Part shown: piece by piece, positions 6,034 to 6,041 of the stretch
Layout: every line of letters begins with the position of its first letter
Numbering within the stretch: the stretch's first letter is position 1
Assembly: GCA_913052075.1 (NCBI GenBank)
Contig: CAJXDD010000189.1
Span: 1 to 6,041 of the forward strand
DNA length: 6,041 nt
Direction: 5' to 3'
DNA from: UBA9926 sp913052075
GTDB lineage: Bacteria; Pseudomonadota; Gammaproteobacteria; Pseudomonadales; Azotimanducaceae
Translations under genes and position numbers: made by a program
The notes under the pieces: generated by a model
Databases searched by the model: none
Told to the model about the DNA's origin: nothing
Seen by the model: only the letters and a program-made list of their open reading frames with translations

Positions 6034-6041
6034 TTTACAAC

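Overview
The window looks like a piece of chromosome from an aerobic marine bacterium, most likely a gammaproteobacterium. The main reasons are a complete proteorhodopsin gene whose core motifs match the SAR86-type (green proteorhodopsin, GPR) family almost word for word, and an AmiD-like peptidoglycan amidase whose C-terminal half closely resembles the enterobacterial lipoprotein AmiD. The clade cannot be fixed from this sequence alone. OM60/NOR5, SAR92 or a related oligotrophic group is a guess.

Layout, left to right. Positions 1-645 (+) hold the 3' part of an AmiD-like N-acetylmuramoyl-L-alanine amidase. It meets, tail to tail, a large Spinster-like MFS transporter on the minus strand (669-2279). 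A 274-bp divergent intergenic region (2280-2553) carries three GGCGCC copies, two of them extended to GGCGCCACT. To its right, on the plus strand, lie a small globin-like protein (2554-2949) and, 85 bp later, an FMN-dependent nitronate monooxygenase-family oxidoreductase (3035-4135, GTG start). That gene converges, with one base between the stop codons, on a luciferase-like flavin monooxygenase on the minus strand (4137-5144). Upstream of the luciferase-like gene is a strong rho-independent terminator (about 5250-5277, minus strand) that ends the proteorhodopsin gene (5307-6005, minus strand).

How the genes may work together. The rhodopsin has the full H+-pump set (Asp80, Thr84, Glu91, Lys212, His58), with Gln at the spectral-tuning position. 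It is therefore predicted to be a blue-absorbing light-driven proton pump. Its terminator separates it from the luciferase-like gene downstream, and its own promoter region lies mostly outside the window. The transporter, the globin-like protein and the two flavin oxidoreductases form a catabolic or detoxification-looking neighbourhood with no known substrate. The globin-like and nitronate monooxygenase-family genes could be one transcript. The least ordinary items are the divergent globin with Met at the normally invariant CD1 Phe position, the blue-tuned rhodopsin without the usual N-terminal signal peptide, and the extra membrane pair in the middle of the MFS protein. I found no RNA genes, mobile elements or CRISPR arrays.
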